This document shows, in pieces, positions 45,684-54,520 of a stretch of 64,000 bases of DNA (position 1 is its first letter; the number at the start of each line of letters is the position of its first letter). This DNA is from Coxiellaceae bacterium. Lineage in GTDB: Bacteria > Pseudomonadota > Gammaproteobacteria > Coxiellales > Coxiellaceae. Made by a program: the position numbers and the translations under genes. The stretch spans positions 110,863-174,862 of the forward strand of contig JARGNX010000001.1 of the NCBI GenBank assembly GCA_029210045.1. The letters are read 5' to 3'. The notes beneath the pieces were generated by a model. The model was not told the origin of the DNA, did no database searches, and was given only the letters and a program-made list of their open reading frames with translations.

Positions 45684-47009
45684 ATGCGAAGATTTTTTGG
45701 TGGATCGATAAAAACAGATTTTGAGAAAGGGCTTAATGCCTATAAGCAATCTGAATACGGACTAGCTATAGCTTGTTTTGATATGGCAGAAGCTGAAAAT
45801 ACCAGTGACAACAATGTGGCGTTATATTACTACCGAGGACGTTGTCGCAGTAACCTGAATAAACATGCCGAAGCGATTAACGATCTTGAGCGATTTAATT
45901 TATTGATGAAACAATCAGGGCAAGCCAAATCTCAATACGGTGATAAGGCTCCACTTGTTTTTAATATGCTTGGTAAGAGCTATGCATCTCTGGGGCAACT
46001 TGCCAAAGCAGTAATACAGTATGAGAACGCAATAAAGCAAAGCCCTACCCAGCCAGCATTGTATTTCAATCTCCTTATTACACTGTTAGATTTAAAGCAA
46101 TATGACCGTATTCTTACTAAGTGTGATGCGGGGATTGAGCAAGCGCAAGTGAATCTAACGGTTTTTTATTATTTTAAAGCGAAAGCCCTATTTTCAAAAA
46201 AACAATATGGAGCAGCACGAGTATGTATCGAAAGTGCATTTGCACAAGCTGAATCTTCTGATTTTGCAGAAAACGATCCTTTTCAGAAAATAAAAATAAA
46301 ATTGCTTACTCACACTAGATGCTTGGCTATATCCGTGTATTATAAATTGGGTAAGTATAAGGTTGCATTACAATTGTTGTCTCAAGTTGCACGTCAAGAA
46401 GATGTCGCTGGAGATGCGTGCTTAGCGACATGTGAATTGGCAGATGTAAAATATCATCAGGCACTAATTTTTCGGCAGCAAGATAAATTGAAGTTCTTAT
46501 CTGAATCTGAAGGTTCATCATGGAAAGGAAGTGATCGCGCTATTAAGTTACTGGATCAGGCTATTCGTCTTTATCCTAACAATTCAGATTATTATGCAAA
46601 GCGTGCGCGAGAATTAATTGCTGCTAAAAAAATTCTTCAGGCTATCCCTGATATACGTAAAGCCGTGGAGTTAAATGAAAAAAAATATAAAGAAAAATTC
46701 AAAAAAAATGCTTGGCTAATGCTGCTTAATGATACAGCGAATTATGGTCAATTGGAGTCGAAACAAGAGGTCGTCATTGGCCAGCCTGTTGTTGATATCC
46801 GATCATTGGTTCAATCATTTCGGGATATTAAAAATAGTGACGATCATGCTGAGCAGAAGGATCAATTTATTGCGTTACAGGCTAGGATTGAAGGAGAAAT
46901 GAAACCAGACATCGGCGATGATCAAATGGCAGCGCTGCGTAATTTATTATCTAAATGTGAAGAGGCTCTAGTTGACCGGCAGCAGCAGGGATCGTATGGT
47001 TACCGTTAA
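45684..47009 (+). CDS. TPR-repeat protein
   Basis: A 441-aa soluble protein with tetratricopeptide repeats. Recognisable units are EKGLNAYKQSEYGLAIACFD, VALYYYRGRCRSNLNKHAEA, VFNMLGKSYASLGQLAKAVI with YENAIKQSP, and a later AIKLLDQAIRLYPNNSDYY with AKRARELIAAKKILQ. Such helical scaffolds mediate protein-protein contacts. No enzymatic domain is seen and the C-terminal ~90 residues are unassigned. It converges with the YiiX-like gene 3 bp away. An effector or assembly role cannot be told apart. Confidence 0.82.
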   Translation: MRRFFGGSIKTDFEKGLNAYKQSEYGLAIACFDMAEAENTSDNNVALYYYRGRCRSNLNKHAEAINDLERFNLLMKQSGQAKSQYGDKAPLVFNMLGKSYASLGQLAKAVIQYENAIKQSPTQPALYFNLLITLLDLKQYDRILTKCDAGIEQAQVNLTVFYYFKAKALFSKKQYGAARVCIESAFAQAESSDFAENDPFQKIKIKLLTHTRCLAISVYYKLGKYKVALQLLSQVARQEDVAGDACLATCELADVKYHQALIFRQQDKLKFLSESEGSSWKGSDRAIKLLDQAIRLYPNNSDYYAKRARELIAAKKILQAIPDIRKAVELNEKKYKEKFKKNAWLMLLNDTANYGQLESKQEVVIGQPVVDIRSLVQSFRDIKNSDDHAEQKDQFIALQARIEGEMKPDIGDDQMAALRNLLSKCEEALVDRQQQGSYGYR

Positions 47010-47012
47010 GCT

Positions 47013-47852
47013 TTAATCGGTATTAGAACGATCAAACCCTTCTTTATCACTGACGCCGACATCGTCGTTGCTCATGAGGTCGTCGTTCCAAGGGAGGTGA
47101 CGATAGGGTGCTGCATCGGCAACGGGGAAGATGGGGTATTTGATAATATTGAAATACGGAGAGTAATCAAAATCACAGGGAGCGCATAGTTTGGAGTTAC
47201 GGTGAATAAATTCAACGGTGTGGTCATCTTTGGAGCGAACCAGTGGGATAATAGGAAACTTCACTGATATAAATGCCTGTGCAATCATGGCGGAACAAAT
47301 ATCCTGCGTGGTTTTATCCGTGCGTTTATGGAACAAGCTGGAGTGCCAGCGTTTCGGGATAAAATGACTGCCTAATAAAAATCGTCCGAGGTCTAAAAAG
47401 TGGCGTACATCGTAAGTGCCGCCAAGGTGCGCGATGGTGTAAGCGATCACGCGCTGCACATCAATATGCGAAATACCACTGGGTCGGCAAATACGAACAT
47501 GTTCGTCACGATACACATTAATACTGCTGAGGTAGTTCCCTTTGCCTAGCATGCTTTCGACGATGAGCTGGTCGGCCACTTTGCCTTTGTAATTGGCGGT
47601 GACTAATGCGCGTAACTTAGGGTCTTCGATATCATGTAAGCGACCAATATATAATGAGGCGTGTGTCCATGGGCTTTGGGTGATGCGTTTAATAATGCGA
47701 GAGATGCGGTTACGGCCTTCGACTAGTAACACATCGCCAGGGCGAACTTCTTGAATCACGCGTTCAAAGTCACATAAATGCGAACGGTGACTTTTGATGT
47801 CTTTCATCAAAAAGTCACTGACCTTGTCAAATAAATAATTACCGAGTCCCAT
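47013..47852 (-). CDS. YiiX-like permuted NlpC/P60 papain-fold hydrolase
   Basis: A 279-aa protein with the circularly permuted NlpC/P60 order: RPGDVLLVEGRNRISRIIKR, then His64 in SPWTHASLYIG, an acidic residue near Glu99 (LIVESMLGKG), and the nucleophile Cys186 in TTQDICSAMIAQAF. Members of this group act on lipids or amide-linked substrates at membranes, as amidases or acyltransferases. Family assignment is from motif order; target unknown. It sits between the TPR gene (convergent) and purB on the same strand, 28 bp after it. Confidence 0.85.
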   Translation of the reverse strand: MGLGNYLFDKVSDFLMKDIKSHRSHLCDFERVIQEVRPGDVLLVEGRNRISRIIKRITQSPWTHASLYIGRLHDIEDPKLRALVTANYKGKVADQLIVESMLGKGNYLSSINVYRDEHVRICRPSGISHIDVQRVIAYTIAHLGGTYDVRHFLDLGRFLLGSHFIPKRWHSSLFHKRTDKTTQDICSAMIAQAFISVKFPIIPLVRSKDDHTVEFIHRNSKLCAPCDFDYSPYFNIIKYPIFPVADAAPYRHLPWNDDLMSNDDVGVSDKEGFDRSNTD

Positions 47853-47880
47853 GGCTAGTCCTGCTTGTGAAGACCTTTAC

Positions 47881-49254
47881 TTATTTTAGCTCGATATCAA
47901 CTAATTTGCTTGCATAACCGATGTAATTTTCAGGAGTTAGCTCCGACAAGCGTTTTTTTGCATCAGCAGGGATGTCCAATTGTTTAATTAACTCCCAAAG
48001 ATGCTTTTGGTTGATGGTTTGGCCACGCGTTAAGGCTTTTAATTGCTCATAGGCATCCGTCACACCATAGCGACGCATAACGGTTTGAATGGCTTCACCT
48101 AGCACTTCCCAGCTCTGATTCAACTCGGCTGACATGGTTTCTGCTTGTGGTTGCAGTTTATTCAGGCCTTTGATGAGGGATTGGTAAGAAATCATACAAT
48201 AACCAAAGACCACACCGAGGTTACGTAGCACCGTTGAATCCGTTAGGTCACGTTGCCAGCGTGAGATGGGCAGTTTATCAGCCATATGACTAGCTAGCGC
48301 ATTGGCTAAGCCAAGATTACCTTCGGCGTTTTCAAAATCAATCGGATTGACCTTGTGTGGCATAGTTGATGAGCCGACTTCGCCATCTACTTTCTTTTGG
48401 CTAAAGTAACCCAGGCTGATATAGCCCCATATGTCTCGACTCATATCGGTTAAGATATTATTGATTCTCATCAGGTTGTGTAATAGTTGTGCTAACCCAT
48501 CGTGTGGTTCTATTTGGGTAGTGTGGCTGTTCCAGCTGACTTTAAAGTGCTCAATAAAGTTTTTGCTAATCGATATCCAATCGCAATCGGGGTAAGCGAC
48601 ATGGTGCGCATTGAAGTTACCGACGGCGCCATTAAATTTGGCGAGTAGTGGGATTTCTTTAAAAAGACGATATTCCATCTTCAAGCGATGCAAGAAATTA
48701 GCTAGCTCTTTACCCATGGTGGTGGGTGAAGCGGTTTGGCCATGAGTGCGTGATAGCATAGGCATATCGCGTGTTAGCTTTGTTAGTTTGTTTATGGTCT
48801 CACGTAAAACCAATAAGGTTGGGGCAAGTACCTGCATACGAGCCTCGTGTACCATCAATGTATAAGCGACATTGTTAATATCTTCAGAGGTGCAACCAAA
48901 GTGAATAAAGGGGATTAAAGCGGTTAGCTCTTTATCCTTGCTGAACTTTTCTTGCAGGTAATACTCAACAGCTTTAACGTCATGATTGGTTGTTTGCTCG
49001 ATTGTTTTAATGGCTTCAGCATCGGCTTGTGTAAAACCAGTGATCATCTTTTCAAGTGTCTTTTTGCCTTCTGCGCTGAGGCTTGGTACATCTGGAATTT
49101 CACTAAGCTCACTGAGGTGTATGACCCAATGGATTTCAACCAAATTGCGATAATAGATTAAACCATATTCACTCATGATAGGGCGCAAATCACTGCTTTT
49201 ATCATAATAGCGACCGTCTATGGGTGAAAGATTGGTCAGAGTGTTGTTTTGCAT
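47881..49254 (-). CDS. purB: Adenylosuccinate lyase
   Basis: PurB cleaves adenylosuccinate to AMP and SAICAR to AICAR, each with release of fumarate, in purine synthesis. The 457-aa protein begins LTNLSPIDGRYYDKS as in E. coli, has HDVKAVEYYL and SRTHGQTASPTTMGKE, and the flexible signature loop GSSTMPHKVNPIDFENAEG. Full length. Transcription may continue into the YiiX-like gene 28 bp downstream. It is divergent from the aminotransferase gene. Confidence 0.97.
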   Translation of the reverse strand: MQNNTLTNLSPIDGRYYDKSSDLRPIMSEYGLIYYRNLVEIHWVIHLSELSEIPDVPSLSAEGKKTLEKMITGFTQADAEAIKTIEQTTNHDVKAVEYYLQEKFSKDKELTALIPFIHFGCTSEDINNVAYTLMVHEARMQVLAPTLLVLRETINKLTKLTRDMPMLSRTHGQTASPTTMGKELANFLHRLKMEYRLFKEIPLLAKFNGAVGNFNAHHVAYPDCDWISISKNFIEHFKVSWNSHTTQIEPHDGLAQLLHNLMRINNILTDMSRDIWGYISLGYFSQKKVDGEVGSSTMPHKVNPIDFENAEGNLGLANALASHMADKLPISRWQRDLTDSTVLRNLGVVFGYCMISYQSLIKGLNKLQPQAETMSAELNQSWEVLGEAIQTVMRRYGVTDAYEQLKALTRGQTINQKHLWELIKQLDIPADAKKRLSELTPENYIGYASKLVDIELK

Positions 49255-49290
49255 GCTGTCCTCATCATAAGCTGCGAAAAATTGCTGGTA

Positions 49291-49320
49291 TTGTATCTTG
49301 CTTTCGGTTTAGGGTACACT
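49291..49320 (+). promoter_or_regulatory. Probable promoter of the DegT aminotransferase gene
   Basis: TTGTAT (49291-49296) and TACACT (49315-49320) are separated by 18 nt and lie 27 nt before the ATG at 49348, in the short divergent gap with purB. Both boxes deviate from consensus, so a moderate promoter is expected. Confidence 0.4.
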
Positions 49321-49347
49321 CTGCGCACCATATATATAGAGGTAGAG

Positions 49348-50463
49348 ATGAAATATTTAGATTTAGCGACGGATAATGCACGCAGTCAGGCGGCTATCGA
49401 AAGTAACGTTAAAGCGGTTATGGCGCATGGTCGCTTTATATTGGGTCCAGAAATCACTGAATTAGAAAAAAAAATAGCGCATGTGGCTGGAACACAGCAT
49501 GCCTTGGCGGTATCCAGTGGGACTGCAGCATTGCATGTGGCGTTGCTAGGGTTAGGTGTTGGGCCAGGTGATGAGGTGATTACTTCACCGTTTAGCTTTT
49601 TTGCTAGCGCTGAGGTGATTGTATTGACAGGGGCCACGCCAGTATTTGTTGATATCGATCAACGCACCTTTAATATGAACCCTCAATTGCTGGAAGCAGC
49701 GATTACCGATAACACTAAAGCAATTATGCCTGTCAGTATGTTTGGTCAGCCGGCAGATATGGATCCGATCAATGCGATAGCCGCTAAGTATCAGTTACCT
49801 GTTGTTGAAGATGGTGCGCAAAGTTTTGGCGCCAGCTATCATGGCAAGCCTAGCTGTGGTTTGACGACCATTGGCTGTACTAGTTTTTACCCAACCAAGC
49901 CTTTGGGGGCAATGGGTGATGGCGGAGCCTGTTTTACCAATGATGCAGCGTTGGCTGAGAAAATGCGTTTAATCCACAATCATGGCCAGTCAGGTCATTA
50001 TCATCATACGTGTATTGGTATGAACTACCGCATGAACACCATGCAAGCCGCCGTTTTATTGGCCAAGCTGGATGATTTTTCTTATGCCATAAAGCAGCGC
50101 CGCGCTGTGGCGGCAATGTATCAGCAGGCATTAGAAGGTGTTATGCCATCACCTTATATATTGGAAGGCTGCGATAGTGTGTATGCGCAATACACCATTC
50201 GTTCTACGGAGCGCGAAGCATTGCGTGAGCGATTAGCGGCGCATGATATTCCCACGGCAATTCATTATCCTCTGTCATTGCATTTGCAGCCAGCGATTGT
50301 GCCTTATATTGCTGCAGATCAAAGTTTCCCTGAATCAGAACGCGCGACAGCCGAGGTGATGAGCTTACCGTTTTTTCCTGAAATGACAGTTGATCAAGTA
50401 ACTGAAGTGGCTAAGGCTTTGCAGGTGGCTGCAACTGTTCAGCCAGAGGAAACGGCGAAGTAG
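49348..50463 (+). CDS. DegT/DnrJ/EryC1-family PLP-dependent aminotransferase
   Basis: A 371-aa sugar aminotransferase. AGAGGTAGAG before ATG 49348 fixes the start; the open frame further upstream overlaps purB. Signatures are FILGPEITELEKKIA, GTAALHVALLGLGVGPGDEV, Asp155 in VVEDGAQSFGASY and the PLP Lys184 in SFYPTKPLGAMGDGG. By motif it is nearest to WbpE-type enzymes, which aminate UDP-3-keto sugars for O-antigen, but no other sugar-nucleotide gene is adjacent, so substrate is open. Confidence 0.9.
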   Translation: MKYLDLATDNARSQAAIESNVKAVMAHGRFILGPEITELEKKIAHVAGTQHALAVSSGTAALHVALLGLGVGPGDEVITSPFSFFASAEVIVLTGATPVFVDIDQRTFNMNPQLLEAAITDNTKAIMPVSMFGQPADMDPINAIAAKYQLPVVEDGAQSFGASYHGKPSCGLTTIGCTSFYPTKPLGAMGDGGACFTNDAALAEKMRLIHNHGQSGHYHHTCIGMNYRMNTMQAAVLLAKLDDFSYAIKQRRAVAAMYQQALEGVMPSPYILEGCDSVYAQYTIRSTEREALRERLAAHDIPTAIHYPLSLHLQPAIVPYIAADQSFPESERATAEVMSLPFFPEMTVDQVTEVAKALQVAATVQPEETAK

Positions 50464-50561
50464 CTGTCTTGAAGGGCGGGCGGTGTCACAATTTTCCCGT
50501 GTGATGAAGCCCTTTCTCAGGTAAGATAAAAACTCAATCATCAACCTACGGACAGCGTTGT

Positions 50562-51767
50562 ATGCAAAAACACCATCACTATACGTTGAAAATTGTTATC
50601 GGCATGATTCTTGGTATCGCTGTCGGTTTGTGTCTGCAGTATGTGTCGTGGTTTAGTGGCATACAAACGGTTCTTAGTGTCGATATTTTTGGTGTGCTTG
50701 GTCAAATTTTCATCCGCCTGATGAAGATGTTGGTGGTGCCGATTGTGTTTGTATCATTGGTGTGTGGTGTAACCAATCTTACCAATATTCGCTCACTGGG
50801 TAATATTGGTATTAAAGCCATTGTGTTGTATTTGTTTACGACAGCGATTGCGATTTCCTTAGCGATTTTCTGTGCGCATATTTTTCATGTGGGTGAAGGC
50901 TTAAACGTTAAGCCTGTTGCGGATTTTGTGATGAAGCAAGCGCCATCAATAAAAACGGTGCTTTTGGATCTATTCCCAGTGAATCCCATGAATGCTTTAG
51001 CTGAAGGCAATATGTTGCAGATTATTGTGTTTGCCTTGTTATTGGGTTGTGCGATGGTGATGGTCGGCGATAAATCAAAAAAATTGACGGGTGTATTCGA
51101 TTCGGCGAATGAAGTGTTAATGAAGCTGATTATGGTGATAATGGAACTGGCGCCTTATGGTGTGTTTTTCTTATTAGCCAGTTTGTTTACGCGTATGCAA
51201 TTGGCTGATGTTGCACAGTTGTTGAGTTATTTTGCGACGGTGATCGTCGTGCTAATTTTGCAATTTGTTTTTGTATACAGTGCAATTCTATGGATATTGA
51301 CCCGAAAAAATCCTATTTGGTTTATGCGAGGTATATATCCTGCGATGATATTTGCATTTAGTGTGTCATCTAGCAATGTATCAATTCCGGTGACATTGCA
51401 AACCGTTAAGGAACGTTTAAAAGTGAAGCCAGCGGTGGCTTCTTTTGTTGTGCCCTTAGGCGCCACGATTAATATGGATGGTACGGCGATCATGCAGGGT
51501 GTTGCCACGGTGTTTATTGCACATGCTTATCATATTCCGTTGGGTATTGGCAGTTACCTTACTGTAATAGGTATGGCGACGTTAGCATCAATAGGAACGG
51601 CGGGTGTGCCGGGTGTTGGTTTAATTACGTTAGCTATGGTGTTGGAGCAAGTGGGCCTACCTGTTGAAGGCATTGCATTGATTATTGGTGTTGATCGTTT
51701 ATTGGATATGGCACGCACCGCAGTGAATGTTGCGGGCGATGCGATGGTTTCGGTGATTGCGGCTTAA
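50562..51767 (+). CDS. Dicarboxylate/amino acid:cation symporter (DAACS family)
   Basis: A 401-aa symporter of the GltP/DctA/SstT class that imports glutamate, aspartate or C4-dicarboxylates with sodium or protons. The signature segments are FSVSSSNVSIPVTLQTVKE (the serine-rich hairpin HP1), VPLGATINMDGTAIMQGVA (helix 7 with the NMDGT motif) and GIALIIGVDRLLDMARTAVN (helix 8). These are the conserved substrate-binding elements. Amino acid uptake fits an intracellular lifestyle, but the substrate is not resolved. It ends convergent with the Lys/Ala-rich gene. Confidence 0.93.
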   Translation: MQKHHHYTLKIVIGMILGIAVGLCLQYVSWFSGIQTVLSVDIFGVLGQIFIRLMKMLVVPIVFVSLVCGVTNLTNIRSLGNIGIKAIVLYLFTTAIAISLAIFCAHIFHVGEGLNVKPVADFVMKQAPSIKTVLLDLFPVNPMNALAEGNMLQIIVFALLLGCAMVMVGDKSKKLTGVFDSANEVLMKLIMVIMELAPYGVFFLLASLFTRMQLADVAQLLSYFATVIVVLILQFVFVYSAILWILTRKNPIWFMRGIYPAMIFAFSVSSSNVSIPVTLQTVKERLKVKPAVASFVVPLGATINMDGTAIMQGVATVFIAHAYHIPLGIGSYLTVIGMATLASIGTAGVPGVGLITLAMVLEQVGLPVEGIALIIGVDRLLDMARTAVNVAGDAMVSVIAA

Positions 51768-51773
51768 GGTGAA

Positions 51774-52064
51774 TTAAGCAGCTTTTTTAGTGGCTTTATC
51801 AGCTTTAGCAGTCGCTGGCTTTTCTTTTGCTTTAGCCGCTTTTGCTGCTTGCATCTCTTTGAATTTAGTAATACCCACTTGAGTGATTTTTTGAATTCCA
51901 TCAGCGGTAGTTTTAATAACCTTAGTAGCAATCGCAATGGTGGTGGGGTTAACTACTTTTTTATAGGCGGTTTGCGCTTGATCCATTGCACTATTTAATG
52001 TGCTGGTTTTGCTGTCTTTCGAACCGCTTGATTTAGCTTCTTTTTTCTCTTTAGCATCGCTCAT
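51774..52064 (-). CDS. Small Lys/Ala-rich protein
   Basis: A 96-aa basic protein starting MSDAKEKKEAKSSGSKDS (ATG 52064; the open frame upstream is unlikely). A central helix (NSAMDQAQTAYKKVVNPTTI) is followed by a tail of alternating Lys and Ala (AAKAAKAKEKPATAKADKAT). The tail resembles histone H1-like or phasin-like tails; a DNA- or granule-binding role is possible but not shown. It converges with the symporter gene and diverges from the SDR gene. Confidence 0.7.
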   Translation of the reverse strand: MSDAKEKKEAKSSGSKDSKTSTLNSAMDQAQTAYKKVVNPTTIAIATKVIKTTADGIQKITQVGITKFKEMQAAKAAKAKEKPATAKADKATKKAA

Positions 52065-52254
52065 GGTAATCAATTCCTGTAACTTATTAATCTGTAAATA
52101 GAATATCATTACACCATTAAAACAGTCTTAACGATTTGGCACTTAAAGGTAAGCCAATTAATAGTTAGTTTTGTCTATCTGATATAAATCAGTCTGACAT
52201 GTATGCCATACAATTTTCACTATGTTATAGTGGGGCCATTAACAGGGAGTAGCT

Positions 52255-53022
52255 ATGAATATTGATAAAAAAGTAGCCATAATTACTGGCGGAGCTTCTG
52301 GCATGGGTGCGGCCACCGCTATTCAGCTTGCCAAGCAGGGTGCGCAAGTTGCACTATTGGATATGAATCTTGAAGGAGCACAATCCTTAGCGGAAGAGCT
52401 GGGGGGGATGGCTGTTAGCTGTGATGTAAGCGATGCAGACAGTGCTGAAAATGCATTGCAAGCGGTAGTGAAACAATATGGCGAAGTGCATTTGGCGGTT
52501 AATTGTGCGGGCATTGCACCAGCAAAGCGAGTCGTTGCTAAAGATGGCAGTGCCATGCCATTGGATAATTTTAAGCGCGTGATTGATATTAATTTGATTG
52601 GCACATTTAATATTGTGCGGCTAGTCTCTGCGCAGATGAGTCAACAACAACCACAAACAGATAGTGGTGAACGCGGTGTGATTATTAATACGGCTTCAGT
52701 GGCTGCATTCGAGGGCCAAATAGGTCAAGCAGCTTATAGTGCATCAAAAGGTGGTATTGTCGCGATGGCACTACCAATAGCGCGTGAGCTGGAACGTTTT
52801 GGTATACGTGTTATGACTATTGCTCCTGGCATCATGTCTACACCTATGATGGCGGGCATGCCTGAGAATGTGCAGCAAGCATTGGCGCAAACCGTCACCT
52901 TCCCTAAGCGTTTAGGCGAGGCGAGTGAGTATGCTAGCTTGGTGCAACATATTGTTGAAAATGAATATTTAAATGGCGAAGTGATTCGTCTCGATGGGGC
53001 AATTCGTATGAGCGCACGCTAA
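52255..53022 (+). CDS. SDR-family dehydrogenase (HSD10/3-hydroxyacyl-CoA dehydrogenase-like)
   Basis: A 255-aa short-chain dehydrogenase. The NAD-binding TGGASGMG is at residues 11-18, NCAG at 83-86, and the catalytic Ser148, Tyr161 and Lys165 lie in NTASVAAFEGQIGQAAYSAS and the following KGG. The C-terminal APGIMSTPMMAGMPENVQQA and LNGEVIRLDGAIRM match type II 3-hydroxyacyl-CoA dehydrogenases, which act in fatty acid or branched-chain degradation. ACAGGGAG precedes the ATG. Its stop overlaps the next start by 1 nt (TAATG). Confidence 0.93.
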   Translation: MNIDKKVAIITGGASGMGAATAIQLAKQGAQVALLDMNLEGAQSLAEELGGMAVSCDVSDADSAENALQAVVKQYGEVHLAVNCAGIAPAKRVVAKDGSAMPLDNFKRVIDINLIGTFNIVRLVSAQMSQQQPQTDSGERGVIINTASVAAFEGQIGQAAYSASKGGIVAMALPIARELERFGIRVMTIAPGIMSTPMMAGMPENVQQALAQTVTFPKRLGEASEYASLVQHIVENEYLNGEVIRLDGAIRMSAR

Positions 53023-54410
53023 TGAGCCGTGAAGCATCGAGTATTCCAGAAGTAGTTGTACACGTTCCGATGAGTGATTTTTTTGCTACAGGTGTTGTGC
53101 CTGGTCGTAGTGAAAAAGAAATAGTTACGGTGTTATCTAAAGTTGAAGAGCTATTGGGAGCGCTGCCAGAGGATATACTCAAAAATATGAGGCTAGTGCT
53201 TTCTGGAGAGTTAAGGATTGATGCTAGGCCTCTTTCTTATAAGCATGCAATGTCGTATGTTCCGGAAGAAGAGCAGCCATATATGGCGTTAAATGGTGTG
53301 GCGGATGCTTTGCGTGAACGCTTCAGGGGTTTAGATTTGCCACAAGTGGTTATTCGGTCTAACGAGGGTAAATTCTTTCAACTCTATATTCGAGAGGATA
53401 AGGCGCCAGCGGTACTTTGGGATTATTTTTCCCATGGCTGTACTCTATTGCCATCAGGTGTGACAGAGCTTTCCGATGTGGAGCAGGCTAATATACAAAC
53501 ACAAATGGATGTCGGGGAAGTATTAGAGTTGTCGAGCACGCCTTCTCCTTATCGTAGAAGTGAGCGAATTAAGCTACCGGTAGTGGGTGCGCTAGATGAG
53601 ATTGAAGTTGAAAAAACGCTAATGGCTGCACATAGGGTTTTTGAAACGGGTGGCACTGTAGATTTTTGGTGTGATTTAGATGATTCATTGCTATTGAAAA
53701 GTCAGTCTGTTGTAACAGGAAGAACCGTGCTGAATCCAGTCGTATTGGATTTTGCTAGGCGATTAAGGCGGGAGTGTAGTAACTATACTCATTTGGGGGC
53801 CAGCTTTAAAATGCGATTAATTACTTCGCGTAAGCTTCCAGATATTTCACAAACAGATATGAACACTTCTGTTAGCCAATGGATTAATGGTGAAATGAAG
53901 CATGCGGAACCTTCGCTGTTTTCGTTGCAATCGATTATTGAGACGATGCCAGATGACCTGAAGCACTGCTTAGTGCATGCATGCCCGCATACAGAAGCGG
54001 TGCGTGATGGCGAAGCAGGGTTGAGTGTTTATAAACGTGACGTGATTGCGCGCCATTATACTGGACACAGTCTTGGTAGGCGTGAAAGAGATGCCGTGAG
54101 CATTTTGGCGGACGATAGTTTAGCTGAATGTGCGCCATGGACAGCAGCGCAGCAATTGGAATTTACAGGGCGCGGGATTACATTTCATGCATTGAAGATC
54201 GGTTCTCAACATAGTTTATTGCCTGGCAGTAAAGACAGCGTTAGTAATTATGCTGTGGGTGTAATAAGCGCACGATCTGCGCCCGCATCTCCAGGGGATG
54301 ATTCTGTATTATCAGCTTTGCGTCAGTTTTCAGTTACTGCTACCACTCCTGCCTCCACTCCTGGCTCCACTCCTAGGATGAGTGTCACTCCAGTATCTGT
54401 TAGAGCTTAA
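53022..54410 (+). CDS. HAD-superfamily-like orphan protein with Ser/Thr/Pro tail
   Basis: A 462-aa protein translationally coupled to the SDR gene. Although the whole protein is not recognised, its second half shows the four HAD motifs in order: motif I WCDLDDSLLLK with Asp218 and Asp220, motif II LITSRK (Thr268/Ser269), motif III Lys338 in VYKRDVIARHY and motif IV ILADDSLAE (Asp364/Asp365). This suggests a phosphatase. The first ~185 residues are unassigned and the last ~45 are low-complexity, ending MSVTPVSVRA. The layout resembles DUF2608-like HAD proteins of Legionella; effector status is inference. Confidence 0.72.
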   Translation: MSREASSIPEVVVHVPMSDFFATGVVPGRSEKEIVTVLSKVEELLGALPEDILKNMRLVLSGELRIDARPLSYKHAMSYVPEEEQPYMALNGVADALRERFRGLDLPQVVIRSNEGKFFQLYIREDKAPAVLWDYFSHGCTLLPSGVTELSDVEQANIQTQMDVGEVLELSSTPSPYRRSERIKLPVVGALDEIEVEKTLMAAHRVFETGGTVDFWCDLDDSLLLKSQSVVTGRTVLNPVVLDFARRLRRECSNYTHLGASFKMRLITSRKLPDISQTDMNTSVSQWINGEMKHAEPSLFSLQSIIETMPDDLKHCLVHACPHTEAVRDGEAGLSVYKRDVIARHYTGHSLGRRERDAVSILADDSLAECAPWTAAQQLEFTGRGITFHALKIGSQHSLLPGSKDSVSNYAVGVISARSAPASPGDDSVLSALRQFSVTATTPASTPGSTPRMSVTPVSVRA

Positions 54411-54520
54411 TGCGAAGCTTTAATGATCCTTTGTCGCCGGTTTGTATGGATTTAACTTGACCTACTGTTTTACTGCTTTACAATTTTAGCCTTCAATACA
54501 ATGCTTGTGGGAGGGCATTA

